In this document: piece by piece, positions 31,363-37,777 of the stretch
How positions within the stretch are numbered: the stretch's first letter is position 1
Layout of the letters: the number at the start of each line of letters is the position of its first letter
Assembly: GCA_903925075.1 (NCBI GenBank)
Contig: CAIYDQ010000054.1
Location: forward strand, 1-37,777
Length of the DNA stretch: 37,777 bases
Reading direction: 5' to 3'
Source: an uncultured Geobacter sp.
GTDB lineage: Bacteria > Desulfobacterota > Desulfuromonadia > Geobacterales > Geobacteraceae
The notes under the pieces: model-generated
Told to the model about the DNA's origin: nothing
What the model saw: the letters and a program-made list of their open reading frames with translations, nothing else
Database searches by the model: none
Made by a program: the position numbers and the translations under genes

Positions 31363-31956
31363 ATGAGCAAGCTGATCGTCGGTATGACCGGGGCAACCGG
31401 GGCCATTTTCGGAGTACGACTCTTGGAGGTGCTGCGCGACAGCGAGGTGGAAACCCATCTGGTGGCGAGCAAGTGGGCGCTGCAGACCGTGGAGCACGAG
31501 ACCGGCATCGCTCCGGCCCAGGTGCTGGAGATGGCGAGCGTCTCCTATCGCTCCGACGACATGGGGGCCGCGATCTCCTCCGGCTCCTTTCTCACCGCCG
31601 GCATGGTGGTGGTTCCCTGCTCGATGCGCAGCGTCGCGGCCATCGCCCACGGCGTCGGCGACCATCTCGTGCACCGCGCCGCCGACGTGATCCTGAAGGA
31701 GCGCCGCAAGCTGGTGCTGGTGGCTCGCGAGACCCCGCTGAACGACATTCATCTGGAAAACCTGCTCAAGCTCTCGCGCATGGGGGTGACCATCCTGCCG
31801 CCCATGCCGGCCTTCTACAACCACCCGGAAAGCCTGATGGACATGGTGGATCACATCGTCCAGCGGCTGCTCGACCAGTTCGAGATCGACATCGCGGTCG
31901 GCCGGCGCTGGGACGGCCACATGCACAAACGTCTACCGAGCGTGCGATCGCTGTAG
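31363..31956 (+). CDS. ubiX: UbiX-family flavin prenyltransferase 2
   Basis: The 197-residue protein should supply prenyl-FMN to the UbiD-like enzyme encoded next. It has GMTGATGAIFGVRLLEVL, SSGSFLTAGMVVVPCSMRSV, RAADVILKERRKLVLVARETP and PPMPAFYNHPESLMDMVDH, as in UbiX 1, from which it differs at many positions. I chose the ATG at 31363 because AAGGAGAG lies before it; the frame is open back to 31300. It is the first gene after the sigma-54 promoter and 82 bases ahead of ubiD 2. A UbiX gene also sits in the phthalate clusters of denitrifiers. Confidence 0.92.
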   Translation: MSKLIVGMTGATGAIFGVRLLEVLRDSEVETHLVASKWALQTVEHETGIAPAQVLEMASVSYRSDDMGAAISSGSFLTAGMVVVPCSMRSVAAIAHGVGDHLVHRAADVILKERRKLVLVARETPLNDIHLENLLKLSRMGVTILPPMPAFYNHPESLMDMVDHIVQRLLDQFEIDIAVGRRWDGHMHKRLPSVRSL

Positions 31957-32038
31957 CTCGCGCGCCTTACATCACGGCCTCCCCCGGCAAGCGCGGGGGG
32001 AAGCCACTAACCCGTCATCAAAGGAGGAAGACAAGACA

Positions 32039-33604
32039 ATGGATGCCAACAAGAAGGACGCCAAAAAGGACGTCACCAGCCTGCGCACCACGTTGGAATG
32101 GCTGCGCGCGGAAGGGGACCTGATCGAAACCGACAAAGAGGTCAATCCCGATCTCGAGATCACCGGTCTGCAGAAGATCATGGACGGCGGGTGTCCGATC
32201 CTGTTCAACAACGTGAAAGGGATGCCGCATGCGCGTGCGGTAACCAACCTCTTTGGCGACATCAAGGTCATCGAGAAGATGTTCAACTGGAAAGACTCCC
32301 TGGACCGCGTCAAGAAGGTCGGCCACGCCCTCGATCACCCGATCGCTCCGGTGATCATCGATCAGAGCGAGGCCCCTGTGCAGGAATTGGTGCTCACCGA
32401 CGATCTCGACGTCAACAAGTGGCTGACGGCGATCCGCCACACCGAACTCGAGTCGGAGATGACCATCGGCTCCGGCATCTCCTGCGTGATCGGCGATTAC
32501 TTCGACGGCGGCAGCCACATCGGCTACAACCGCATGAACTTCCGTTGGGGCAACGTCGGCACCTTCCAGATCTCCCCGGGCTCCCACATGTGGCAGGTGA
32601 TGACCGAGCACTACCACGACGACAAACCGATCCCGCTGACCATGTGCTTCGGCGTTCCGCCATCATGCACCTACCTGGCAGGCGCCGGCTTCGACTACGC
32701 CATGCTCCCCAAGGGATGCGACGAAGTGGGCATGGCCGGCGCGATCCAGGGCTCGCCGGTCAGGATCGTCAAATGCCGCACCATCGACGCCTACACGCTG
32801 GCCGACGCGGAATACGTCCTTGAGGGTTACCTGCATCCGCGCGACAAGCGCTACGAGACCAAGGAGTCCGAGGACGCAGACATCCAGGGGCGCTTCCACT
32901 TCCACCCGGAGTGGGCGGGCTACATGGGCAAGGCCTACAAGGCGCCGACCTTCCACGTTACCGCCATCACCATGAGAAAGCCGGAGAGCAAGCCGATCAT
33001 CTTCCCGCTCGGCGTGCACACCATGGACGACGCCAACATCGACACCTCGGTGCGCGAGTCGGCCATCTACAACCTCTGCCAGCGCCTGCAGCCGGGCATA
33101 GTCACCAACGTCCACATCCCCTACTGCATGACCGATTGGGGCGGGGCCATCATCCAGGTGAAAAAACGCAACAAGATCGAGGAAGGTTGGCAGCGCAACT
33201 TCCTGACCGCCATCCTCGCCTGCTCGCAGGGGTCGCGCCTGGTGATCGCCGTCAGCGAGGACGTCGACATCTACTCGATGGACGACATCATGTGGTGCCT
33301 CACCACCCGCGTCAATCCGCAGACCGACATCCTCAACCCGCATCCGGGCGGCATCGGCCAGACCTTCATGCCGGCCGAGCGCATGACCTCGGGCGACGCG
33401 CAGTGGACCGCGGCCAACACCCGCTTCGAAGGGGGCATGGGGATCGACGCCACCGTTCCTTACGGCTACGAGAACGATTTCCATCGTCCGGTCTATCCGG
33501 TGGACAAGGTCAAGGCCGAGGACTTCTTCTCCGCCAAGGAAATCGCCAACGCCAAGGGGCGGATGGAAGGCTGGGTGCTCTCCCTGGCCCGCACCGGGCG
33601 GTAA
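32039..33604 (+). CDS. Divergent UbiD-family (de)carboxylase 2, candidate phthaloyl-CoA decarboxylase
   Basis: The 521-residue protein has the UbiD fold by pattern: Arg165 in IGYNRMNF, SPGSHMWQVM with His183 at the metal-ligand place, CDEVGMAGAIQG with Glu229, and the closing WCLTTRVNPQTDI stretch. The Glu-x4-Glu motif of UbiD 1 is replaced by IQGRFHFHPEWAGYMGK, so the first Glu is Gln283 and the second may be Glu291 after a three-residue insertion. The usual Asn ligand seems to be His160. AAAGGAGG precedes the ATG. Context is UbiX upstream and two class III CoA-transferases downstream. This is the gene set of anaerobic phthalate use, where a CoA thioester is decarboxylated to benzoyl-CoA. 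The substrate is inferred; a carboxylase role or another dicarboxylate remains possible. Confidence 0.8.
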   Translation: MDANKKDAKKDVTSLRTTLEWLRAEGDLIETDKEVNPDLEITGLQKIMDGGCPILFNNVKGMPHARAVTNLFGDIKVIEKMFNWKDSLDRVKKVGHALDHPIAPVIIDQSEAPVQELVLTDDLDVNKWLTAIRHTELESEMTIGSGISCVIGDYFDGGSHIGYNRMNFRWGNVGTFQISPGSHMWQVMTEHYHDDKPIPLTMCFGVPPSCTYLAGAGFDYAMLPKGCDEVGMAGAIQGSPVRIVKCRTIDAYTLADAEYVLEGYLHPRDKRYETKESEDADIQGRFHFHPEWAGYMGKAYKAPTFHVTAITMRKPESKPIIFPLGVHTMDDANIDTSVRESAIYNLCQRLQPGIVTNVHIPYCMTDWGGAIIQVKKRNKIEEGWQRNFLTAILACSQGSRLVIAVSEDVDIYSMDDIMWCLTTRVNPQTDILNPHPGGIGQTFMPAERMTSGDAQWTAANTRFEGGMGIDATVPYGYENDFHRPVYPVDKVKAEDFFSAKEIANAKGRMEGWVLSLARTGR

Positions 33605-33899
33605 TAAACGGGCTTCCCCTCCCGTGACGCGCCGAAACGCCCTTCGGGGCGCCGCGGGAGGGGGGCCACGCTGACTGTAACGGCAGTCGCGTCGGGGGGA
33701 GAGGAAGCCATGGCGGCTTTCCCCCTCCCAGCCTCCCCCGGCTGGGGTCCTGGCTGGGGTGAGGAGTTGGTTGTAGATCGGCATGGATCAAAAGCCCCTT
33801 TCCCCTTGACGGGGAAGGGGGCCTTGTTGCAGCAGCATGGCGGCGTTTCGCAACTGTTTGGAATCATTGAATACGAATTTTACGAGGGAGGATGGCACA
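33605..33899 (+). other. Hairpin-rich spacer inside the operon
   Basis: About 295 bases between ubiD 2 and the first CoA-transferase. CCCCTCCCG (33616-33624) / CGGGAGGGG (33655-33663), with an inner GCGCC/GGCGC stem, starts 12 bases after the stop. GCCCCTTTCCCC (33794-33805) / GGGGAAGGGGGC (33811-33822) is a second, nearly perfect stem. Neither is followed by a good T-run. They could partly end transcription or set RNA ends between the enzyme genes. No gene is visible. Confidence 0.5.
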
Positions 33900-35081
33900 A
33901 TGCTTACTGGCTGTCGCGTCCTTGATTGCTCGGACCAGCTGGGCTGGCTCACGGGACGAATGCTCGCCGATCTTGGGGCAACCGTGGTGAAGATCGATCC
34001 TCCGGGAAGCGTTTCCGGCGGTCCTGCCTGGCAGGCGAACAACTTCAACAAGCAACCTTTTCCGCTCGACCTGAGTACCGGGGAGGGCTTCGAGGTGCTG
34101 GAGCGCATGCTCGACAACGCGGACCTGTTGATCGAGTGCGCTCAGCCGGGGAGCCCCCTGGCCGAGCGCTTCGACCCGGCGGCGCTGGCGGTTCGCCACC
34201 CGAAGCTGGTGCACGTCTCCATCACCCCTTTCGGCAGGACCGGTCCCCGCTCCCGCTGGCAGGCTTCGGACCTGGAATTGATGGCGGCGGCCGGCGCCAT
34301 GTCGCTGGCCGGCGAGCCGGGGGGCGAGCCTTTGCGGGTCTCGGCGCCGCAGTCCTACGCCTGGGCGGGGGCGCACGGCGCGCTGGGCGCGCTGGTGGCC
34401 CTGGTGGGGCGCTCGGTGATCGGCCGCGGCCAGCACGTGGACGTCTCGGCGCAGGGATCGGTGATTCCGGCGCTGGCCCATGCCCCGACCTTCGTGGACC
34501 TTTTGGGGGTCACCCCCAGCCGCAGCGGGGCCTTCATGACCGGGCGCGCCCGGGAAGGCGCGCGTTTTAGGGCCTTTTGGCCCTGCCGGGACGGCTACCT
34601 CAACTTCATTCTTTACGGCGGCCCCGCCGGACGGCGCTCCAACGAGCAGTTGGTGGCCTGGATGGCCGACGCCGGGGCGCCGCTGGGGGCGCTTAGCGAG
34701 GTGGGATGGTCCGGCTTCGCCCCCACCTTGCTCAACCAGGAGCAGATCGACCGGCTGGAAGAGCCGATCGGCAACTTCTTCTCCGGCATCACCATGCAGA
34801 GCTTTCTGGAGGAGGCGAGCCGGCGGGAGATGCTGGGCTATCCGGCCTTCACCGTCGCCGACATCTCCGCCGACCCGCAGCTGAGCGCGCGCGACTTCTG
34901 GCAGGAGCAGACCGGCGCCGACGGCGTCCGGCGCCGCTACTGCGGAGCCTTCGTCATGGTGGACGGTGAGCGTCCCGCCAAGTCGGCGGTGGGCGAACTG
35001 GCCGACACCCTGGAGCGGTTCGGGCTTGACCCGCGGGAGATCGCCGAACTGGGCAATAACGCGACCGAGGAGGCGGCATGA
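33900..35081 (+). CDS. Class III (CaiB/BaiF) CoA-transferase subunit, catalytic Asp apparently missing
   Basis: The 393-residue protein has the family pattern: CRVLDCSDQLGWLTGRMLADLGATVVKIDPP at the N-terminus, LVHVSITPFGRTGP, and GRGQHVDVSAQGSV. In active family members a G-x-P-x-x-D stretch supplies the Asp that carries the acyl group. Here the stretch is SAPQSYAWAGAHGA (about 148-161) with no Asp. GGGAGG lies before the ATG at 33900; the ATG at 33837 is less likely. It overlaps the next gene by four bases, so the two products are probably subunits of one enzyme, as in BbsEF (benzylsuccinate) and the succinyl-CoA:phthalate CoA-transferases. It is likely the structural partner of the active subunit. 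Confidence 0.85.
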   Translation: MLTGCRVLDCSDQLGWLTGRMLADLGATVVKIDPPGSVSGGPAWQANNFNKQPFPLDLSTGEGFEVLERMLDNADLLIECAQPGSPLAERFDPAALAVRHPKLVHVSITPFGRTGPRSRWQASDLELMAAAGAMSLAGEPGGEPLRVSAPQSYAWAGAHGALGALVALVGRSVIGRGQHVDVSAQGSVIPALAHAPTFVDLLGVTPSRSGAFMTGRAREGARFRAFWPCRDGYLNFILYGGPAGRRSNEQLVAWMADAGAPLGALSEVGWSGFAPTLLNQEQIDRLEEPIGNFFSGITMQSFLEEASRREMLGYPAFTVADISADPQLSARDFWQEQTGADGVRRRYCGAFVMVDGERPAKSAVGELADTLERFGLDPREIAELGNNATEEAA

Positions 35082-36298
35082 GCGGTTTGATGCAGGCGCT
35101 GCAAGGCGTCAAGGTGGTGGAGTTCGGCGGCTACGCCGCCGGCCCGCATGTCGGGAAACTGCTGGCGAACTTCGGCGCGGAGGTGGTGCACGTGGAAAGC
35201 CGCCGCCTTCCCGACGGCTTTCGGCTGCAATATCCCCCCTATCGGGACGGCCGGCCGTCGACCGACGGCGGCGGCTGTTTCGCCTTTTTCAACGACTCGA
35301 AGTACGGCGTCACCCTGGACCTGAAAAACGAGGCCGGCCTGGAATTGGCGTCGAAGCTGGTCGAGTGGGGCGACATCGTCGTGGAAAACATGAGGCCGGG
35401 GGTGATGGCCCGGCTGGGGCTCGGGTACGAGGAACTGCGGGCGGTCAACCCGGACCTGATCATGCTCTCCAGCTGCAACATGGGGCAGACCGGTCCGCGC
35501 GCCAACACGCCCGGCTTCGGCTCCCAGCTCACCGCTCTGGCCGGCATCTGCGGCCTCACCGGGAAAAGCGACACCCCTCCCATGCTCCTGTACGGCCCTT
35601 ACATCGATTTCATCGCCTCCACCATGGGCGCGGCCTCGGTGCTCGCCGCCCTGGAGCAGCGCCGCGTCACCGGCCGCGGCGCCTGGATCGACCTCTCCCA
35701 GTACGAGACCGGCCTGCACTTCATCGCCGGAGCGCTCTTCGAATACGGCGACAGCGGACGGGTCGCCGAGCGGGTGGGCAACGCCGACGACCAGGCGGCG
35801 CCGCACGGCTGTTTCGCCTGCCGCGACGGCAAGTGGCTGACCTTGTCCTGCTGGTCGGACCAGGAGTTCGCCCGTTTGGCAGAGTTGATGGCCCTCCCCG
35901 GCCTGGCGGCGGACCCCCGTTTCCAAAGCGCCGAAAAGCGGCTCGTGGCCGCGGAAACCCTGCACGCGTCGATCTCCCAATGGGCGCTGGGCGTGGACGC
36001 CGAGGCGACCGCGCAGCTGCTGCAGGAAGGGGGCGTGCACGCCTACCCGGTGAACAGCATCGCCGATCTGTTCTCGGACCCGCAACTTTTGCACCGCCAG
36101 CTTTGGCGCCGGCGGCGCCACCCGGTGATCGGCGAGCACAACTACCAGTTTCCCGGCTTCGATCTGTCCGTCACCCCCGGGGACGTCACCGCGCCGGCTC
36201 CCTGTCTGGGCGCCGACAACGAGGCGGTCTTTCTCGGCCTTCTAGGGATGGAAGCGCAGGAGTACCGGCGCTACCAGGAGCGCAAGGCCTTCGGTTGA
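35078..36298 (+). CDS. Class III (CaiB/BaiF) CoA-transferase subunit with catalytic Asp
   Basis: The 406-residue protein shows VKVVEFGGYAAGPHVGKLLANFGAEVVHVE, FNDSKYGVTLDLKNEAG, the catalytic region LLYGPYIDFIASTMGA with Asp177, and GRGAWIDLSQYET. The Asp is where formyl-CoA transferase has its acyl-carrying residue. ATG overlaps the stop of the preceding gene (ATGA), pointing to tight coupling and a heteromer. Such enzymes move CoA from succinyl-CoA to an aromatic acid without ATP. With UbiD 2 next to it, phthalate or a similar acid is the best candidate acceptor; benzylsuccinate is less likely since no bss/bbs genes are present. Confidence 0.87.
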   Translation: MSGLMQALQGVKVVEFGGYAAGPHVGKLLANFGAEVVHVESRRLPDGFRLQYPPYRDGRPSTDGGGCFAFFNDSKYGVTLDLKNEAGLELASKLVEWGDIVVENMRPGVMARLGLGYEELRAVNPDLIMLSSCNMGQTGPRANTPGFGSQLTALAGICGLTGKSDTPPMLLYGPYIDFIASTMGAASVLAALEQRRVTGRGAWIDLSQYETGLHFIAGALFEYGDSGRVAERVGNADDQAAPHGCFACRDGKWLTLSCWSDQEFARLAELMALPGLAADPRFQSAEKRLVAAETLHASISQWALGVDAEATAQLLQEGGVHAYPVNSIADLFSDPQLLHRQLWRRRRHPVIGEHNYQFPGFDLSVTPGDVTAPAPCLGADNEAVFLGLLGMEAQEYRRYQERKAFG

Positions 36299-36481
36299 GA
36301 TGACAGACTCCGTTTTTCCACCCTCTCCCCGGCCAGCTCACGGGGAGGGGGCTTTGTCGTTACGGGATCGTCAGCGGGCAGTACCGTCGGTGAGAGCGCC
36401 AACGGGGAAGGGGGAACAAAGGTATACGTCGCCGCGCCTGAAGTTTTTTAGAACTCCAATCATCAGCAAAGGAGAACCAAA
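36299..36481 (+). other. Spacer with GC-rich hairpin before the binding-protein gene
   Basis: CTCCCCG (36325-36331) / CGGGGAG (36341-36347) with a 9-base loop and further C/G pairing outside it resembles the hairpins at 33616 and 33794. No T-run of note follows. AAAGGAG lies ahead of the next gene. Confidence 0.45.
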
Positions 36482-37651
36482 ATGAAAACGAGAATGATCA
36501 TGTTGGCCGGATGTTGTCTGTTCGCTTTCGCTCTGCACCTGGCTTTTTCCGGGCACGCGCTGGCCGGCAAGCCCGCCCTGAAGCTCGGGGTCAACCTGGA
36601 CACCACCGGCTACGCGGCCTGGCTGGGCGAGCCGGAGCTGCGCGCCGTCCAGCTTTACGCCGACCAGGTCAACGCCGGCGGCGGGATCGACGGCCACCCT
36701 CTGGAACTGGTGGTGTACGACAACCAGAGCAACCCGGAGAAATCTTCCACCAACGCCAAGAAGCTGATCCAGCGCGACAAGGTCTCGGCCATGATCGCCA
36801 CCTCGATCACCGCCACCTCCAACGCCACCAAGCCGGTGGCCCAGGCGGAGAAGGTGACCATGTTCTCCCTCTCCGGCTCCTATGAGCCCAACTACGCGGA
36901 CTCCTACAGCTTCGCCGGTTTCGTGCACACAACAGGCATGGTGGCGACCATCTACGACTACTTCGCCAAGAAGGGGATCAAGCGGGTCGCCCTGCTCTGC
37001 GCCAACGACTCCACCGGCCAGACATGGCTGGACCAGGCCAGCAAGGAAGCCAAGGCCTACGGCATCCAGATCGCCTCGGAGCGCTTCAACGTCAACGACA
37101 TGGACGTGACCCCGCAGCTCGCCCGGCTGAAAGGGATCAACCCGCAGGCGCTGATCGTCGGGGTGAGCGGCAAGCCCAACGCCGTTGTGGCCAAGAACTT
37201 CAACCAGATGGGGTTCAAGATCCCCTACATAACCGGCCACGGCAACATCTCCGACTCCTTCTTGAAGCTCATGGAAGGCAACGAGCCCGACACCCTGCTG
37301 CTCCCCGGCGCCTACTTCGTGGTCTGGAAGGAGCTCCCCGCTTCCTATCCGCAGAAAAAGCTGATGCAGGAATTCGCCGAGGCCTACCAGAAGAAGTTCC
37401 ACCAGTTGCCGGACATCTACGCCGTGGTGGCCTACGACGCCGCCCGAGTGACGGTGGAGGCGATGAGAAGGGTCAAGGCCCAAGGACCCCAGGACAGCGG
37501 CAAGATCCGCGCCGAAATCGAAAAAATCAAAAACTTCCCGGCAGCCTACGGCGGCGCCTACACCTTCAGCAAGGACGATCACCGCGGCCTCAAAAAAACG
37601 GACGCCGTCATGCTCCAGGTGAAGGATGGGAAGTTTAGGCTGGCAAGATGA
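36482..37651 (+). CDS. ABC transporter substrate-binding protein (LivK-like) of the second transporter
   Basis: The 389-residue periplasmic protein has a signal peptide ending at about FSGHALAGK. It has a type I binding-protein fold with LKLGVNLDTTGYAAWLGEPE, GGIDGHPLELVVYDNQSNPE and IATSITATSNATKPVA. It is only distantly like the tandem pair at 11482-13937, so a different ligand is likely. AAAGGAG precedes the ATG. It is the fifth gene after the sigma-54 promoter and its stop overlaps the start of a livH gene, so the operon continues with transporter genes beyond the window. It may import the acid handled by the CoA-transferase/UbiD pair. Confidence 0.87.
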   Translation: MKTRMIMLAGCCLFAFALHLAFSGHALAGKPALKLGVNLDTTGYAAWLGEPELRAVQLYADQVNAGGGIDGHPLELVVYDNQSNPEKSSTNAKKLIQRDKVSAMIATSITATSNATKPVAQAEKVTMFSLSGSYEPNYADSYSFAGFVHTTGMVATIYDYFAKKGIKRVALLCANDSTGQTWLDQASKEAKAYGIQIASERFNVNDMDVTPQLARLKGINPQALIVGVSGKPNAVVAKNFNQMGFKIPYITGHGNISDSFLKLMEGNEPDTLLLPGAYFVVWKELPASYPQKKLMQEFAEAYQKKFHQLPDIYAVVAYDAARVTVEAMRRVKAQGPQDSGKIRAEIEKIKNFPAAYGGAYTFSKDDHRGLKKTDAVMLQVKDGKFRLAR

Positions 37652-37777
37652 TGACCGACAATCCACAGCTATCGTTGTTCGTTCAATTCGTCTTCGCCGG
37701 ACTCACCAGCGGGTCCATTTATGCATTGGTGGCGCTGGGATTCAACATGATCTACAACGTCACCAGGGTGGTCAACC
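37648..37777 (+). CDS. livH: ABC transporter permease (LivH), N-terminal fragment cut by the window end
   Basis: Forty-three codons are visible, starting ATGATGACC, where the first ATG overlaps the preceding TGA. The peptide contains FAGLTSGSIYALVALGFNMI and YNVTRVVN, the usual first membrane segment of LivH proteins. The rest lies outside the window. Confidence 0.85.
   Translation, partial: MMTDNPQLSLFVQFVFAGLTSGSIYALVALGFNMIYNVTRVVN

Noticed and set aside
33900..36298. CoA-transferase pair as bbsEF of toluene degradation
   Set aside because: No bss or other bbs genes are present; ubiX-ubiD in the same operon fits phthalate-type chemistry better. Kept only as an alternative.

Overview
The window reads as chromosomal DNA of a strictly anaerobic, GC-rich deltaproteobacterium of the Geobacter/Geotalea/Geomonas type. 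The basis is the set of anaerobic aromatic-acid genes: a BamY-type benzoate-CoA ligase, a BamA-type ring hydrolase, CoA-transferases and two UbiD/UbiX sets. Sigma-54 control and many GC-rich intergenic hairpins fit as well. No rRNA, tRNA, CRISPR array, transposase or integrase was seen. The assignment to the group is by recognition, not by search.

Layout. (1) 1-6940, minus strand: a cut-off secreted protein, an outer-membrane porin, a CPA1-type Na+/H+ antiporter and a TRAP transporter (dctQ-dctM-dctP). (2) 7221-16661, minus strand, apparently one long operon: benzoate-CoA ligase bamY, butyrate kinase buk, two near-duplicate binding proteins, one livHMGF ABC transporter and a double-domain universal stress protein. 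(3) 17211-21636: a CoA-transferase fused to a GNAT domain, then an Rrf2-type regulator and a free GNAT protein divergent from bamA. A 14-bp operator-like element lies in opposite orientations in the GNAT-bamA gap. (4) 21831-28424, minus strand: an aminotransferase, then a first decarboxylase/carboxylase set of UbiD, MarR regulator, AAHS-type aromatic-acid permease and UbiX. The ubiD and ubiX promoters are nearly identical. (5) 29226-37777: a divergent sigma-54 activator, and on the plus strand ubiX, a divergent ubiD, two overlapping class III (CaiB/BaiF) CoA-transferases, a binding protein and the first codons of a LivH permease. A near-perfect sigma-54 promoter precedes this operon.

Working model. 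Aromatic acids cross the outer membrane through the porin and the inner membrane through the TRAP, ABC or AAHS carriers. They are converted to CoA thioesters by BamY or by CoA transfer and feed benzoyl-CoA degradation, whose ring-opening step is BamA. The most interesting block is region 5. UbiX + UbiD-like enzyme + a pair of class III CoA-transferases + a transporter is the gene set known from denitrifiers for anaerobic ortho-phthalate use: succinyl-CoA:phthalate CoA-transferase, then the prenyl-FMN phthaloyl-CoA decarboxylase, giving benzoyl-CoA. Here it would be a sigma-54-controlled version in a presumed metal reducer, with substitutions in the UbiD active-site motif. The substrate is inferred from gene content only.
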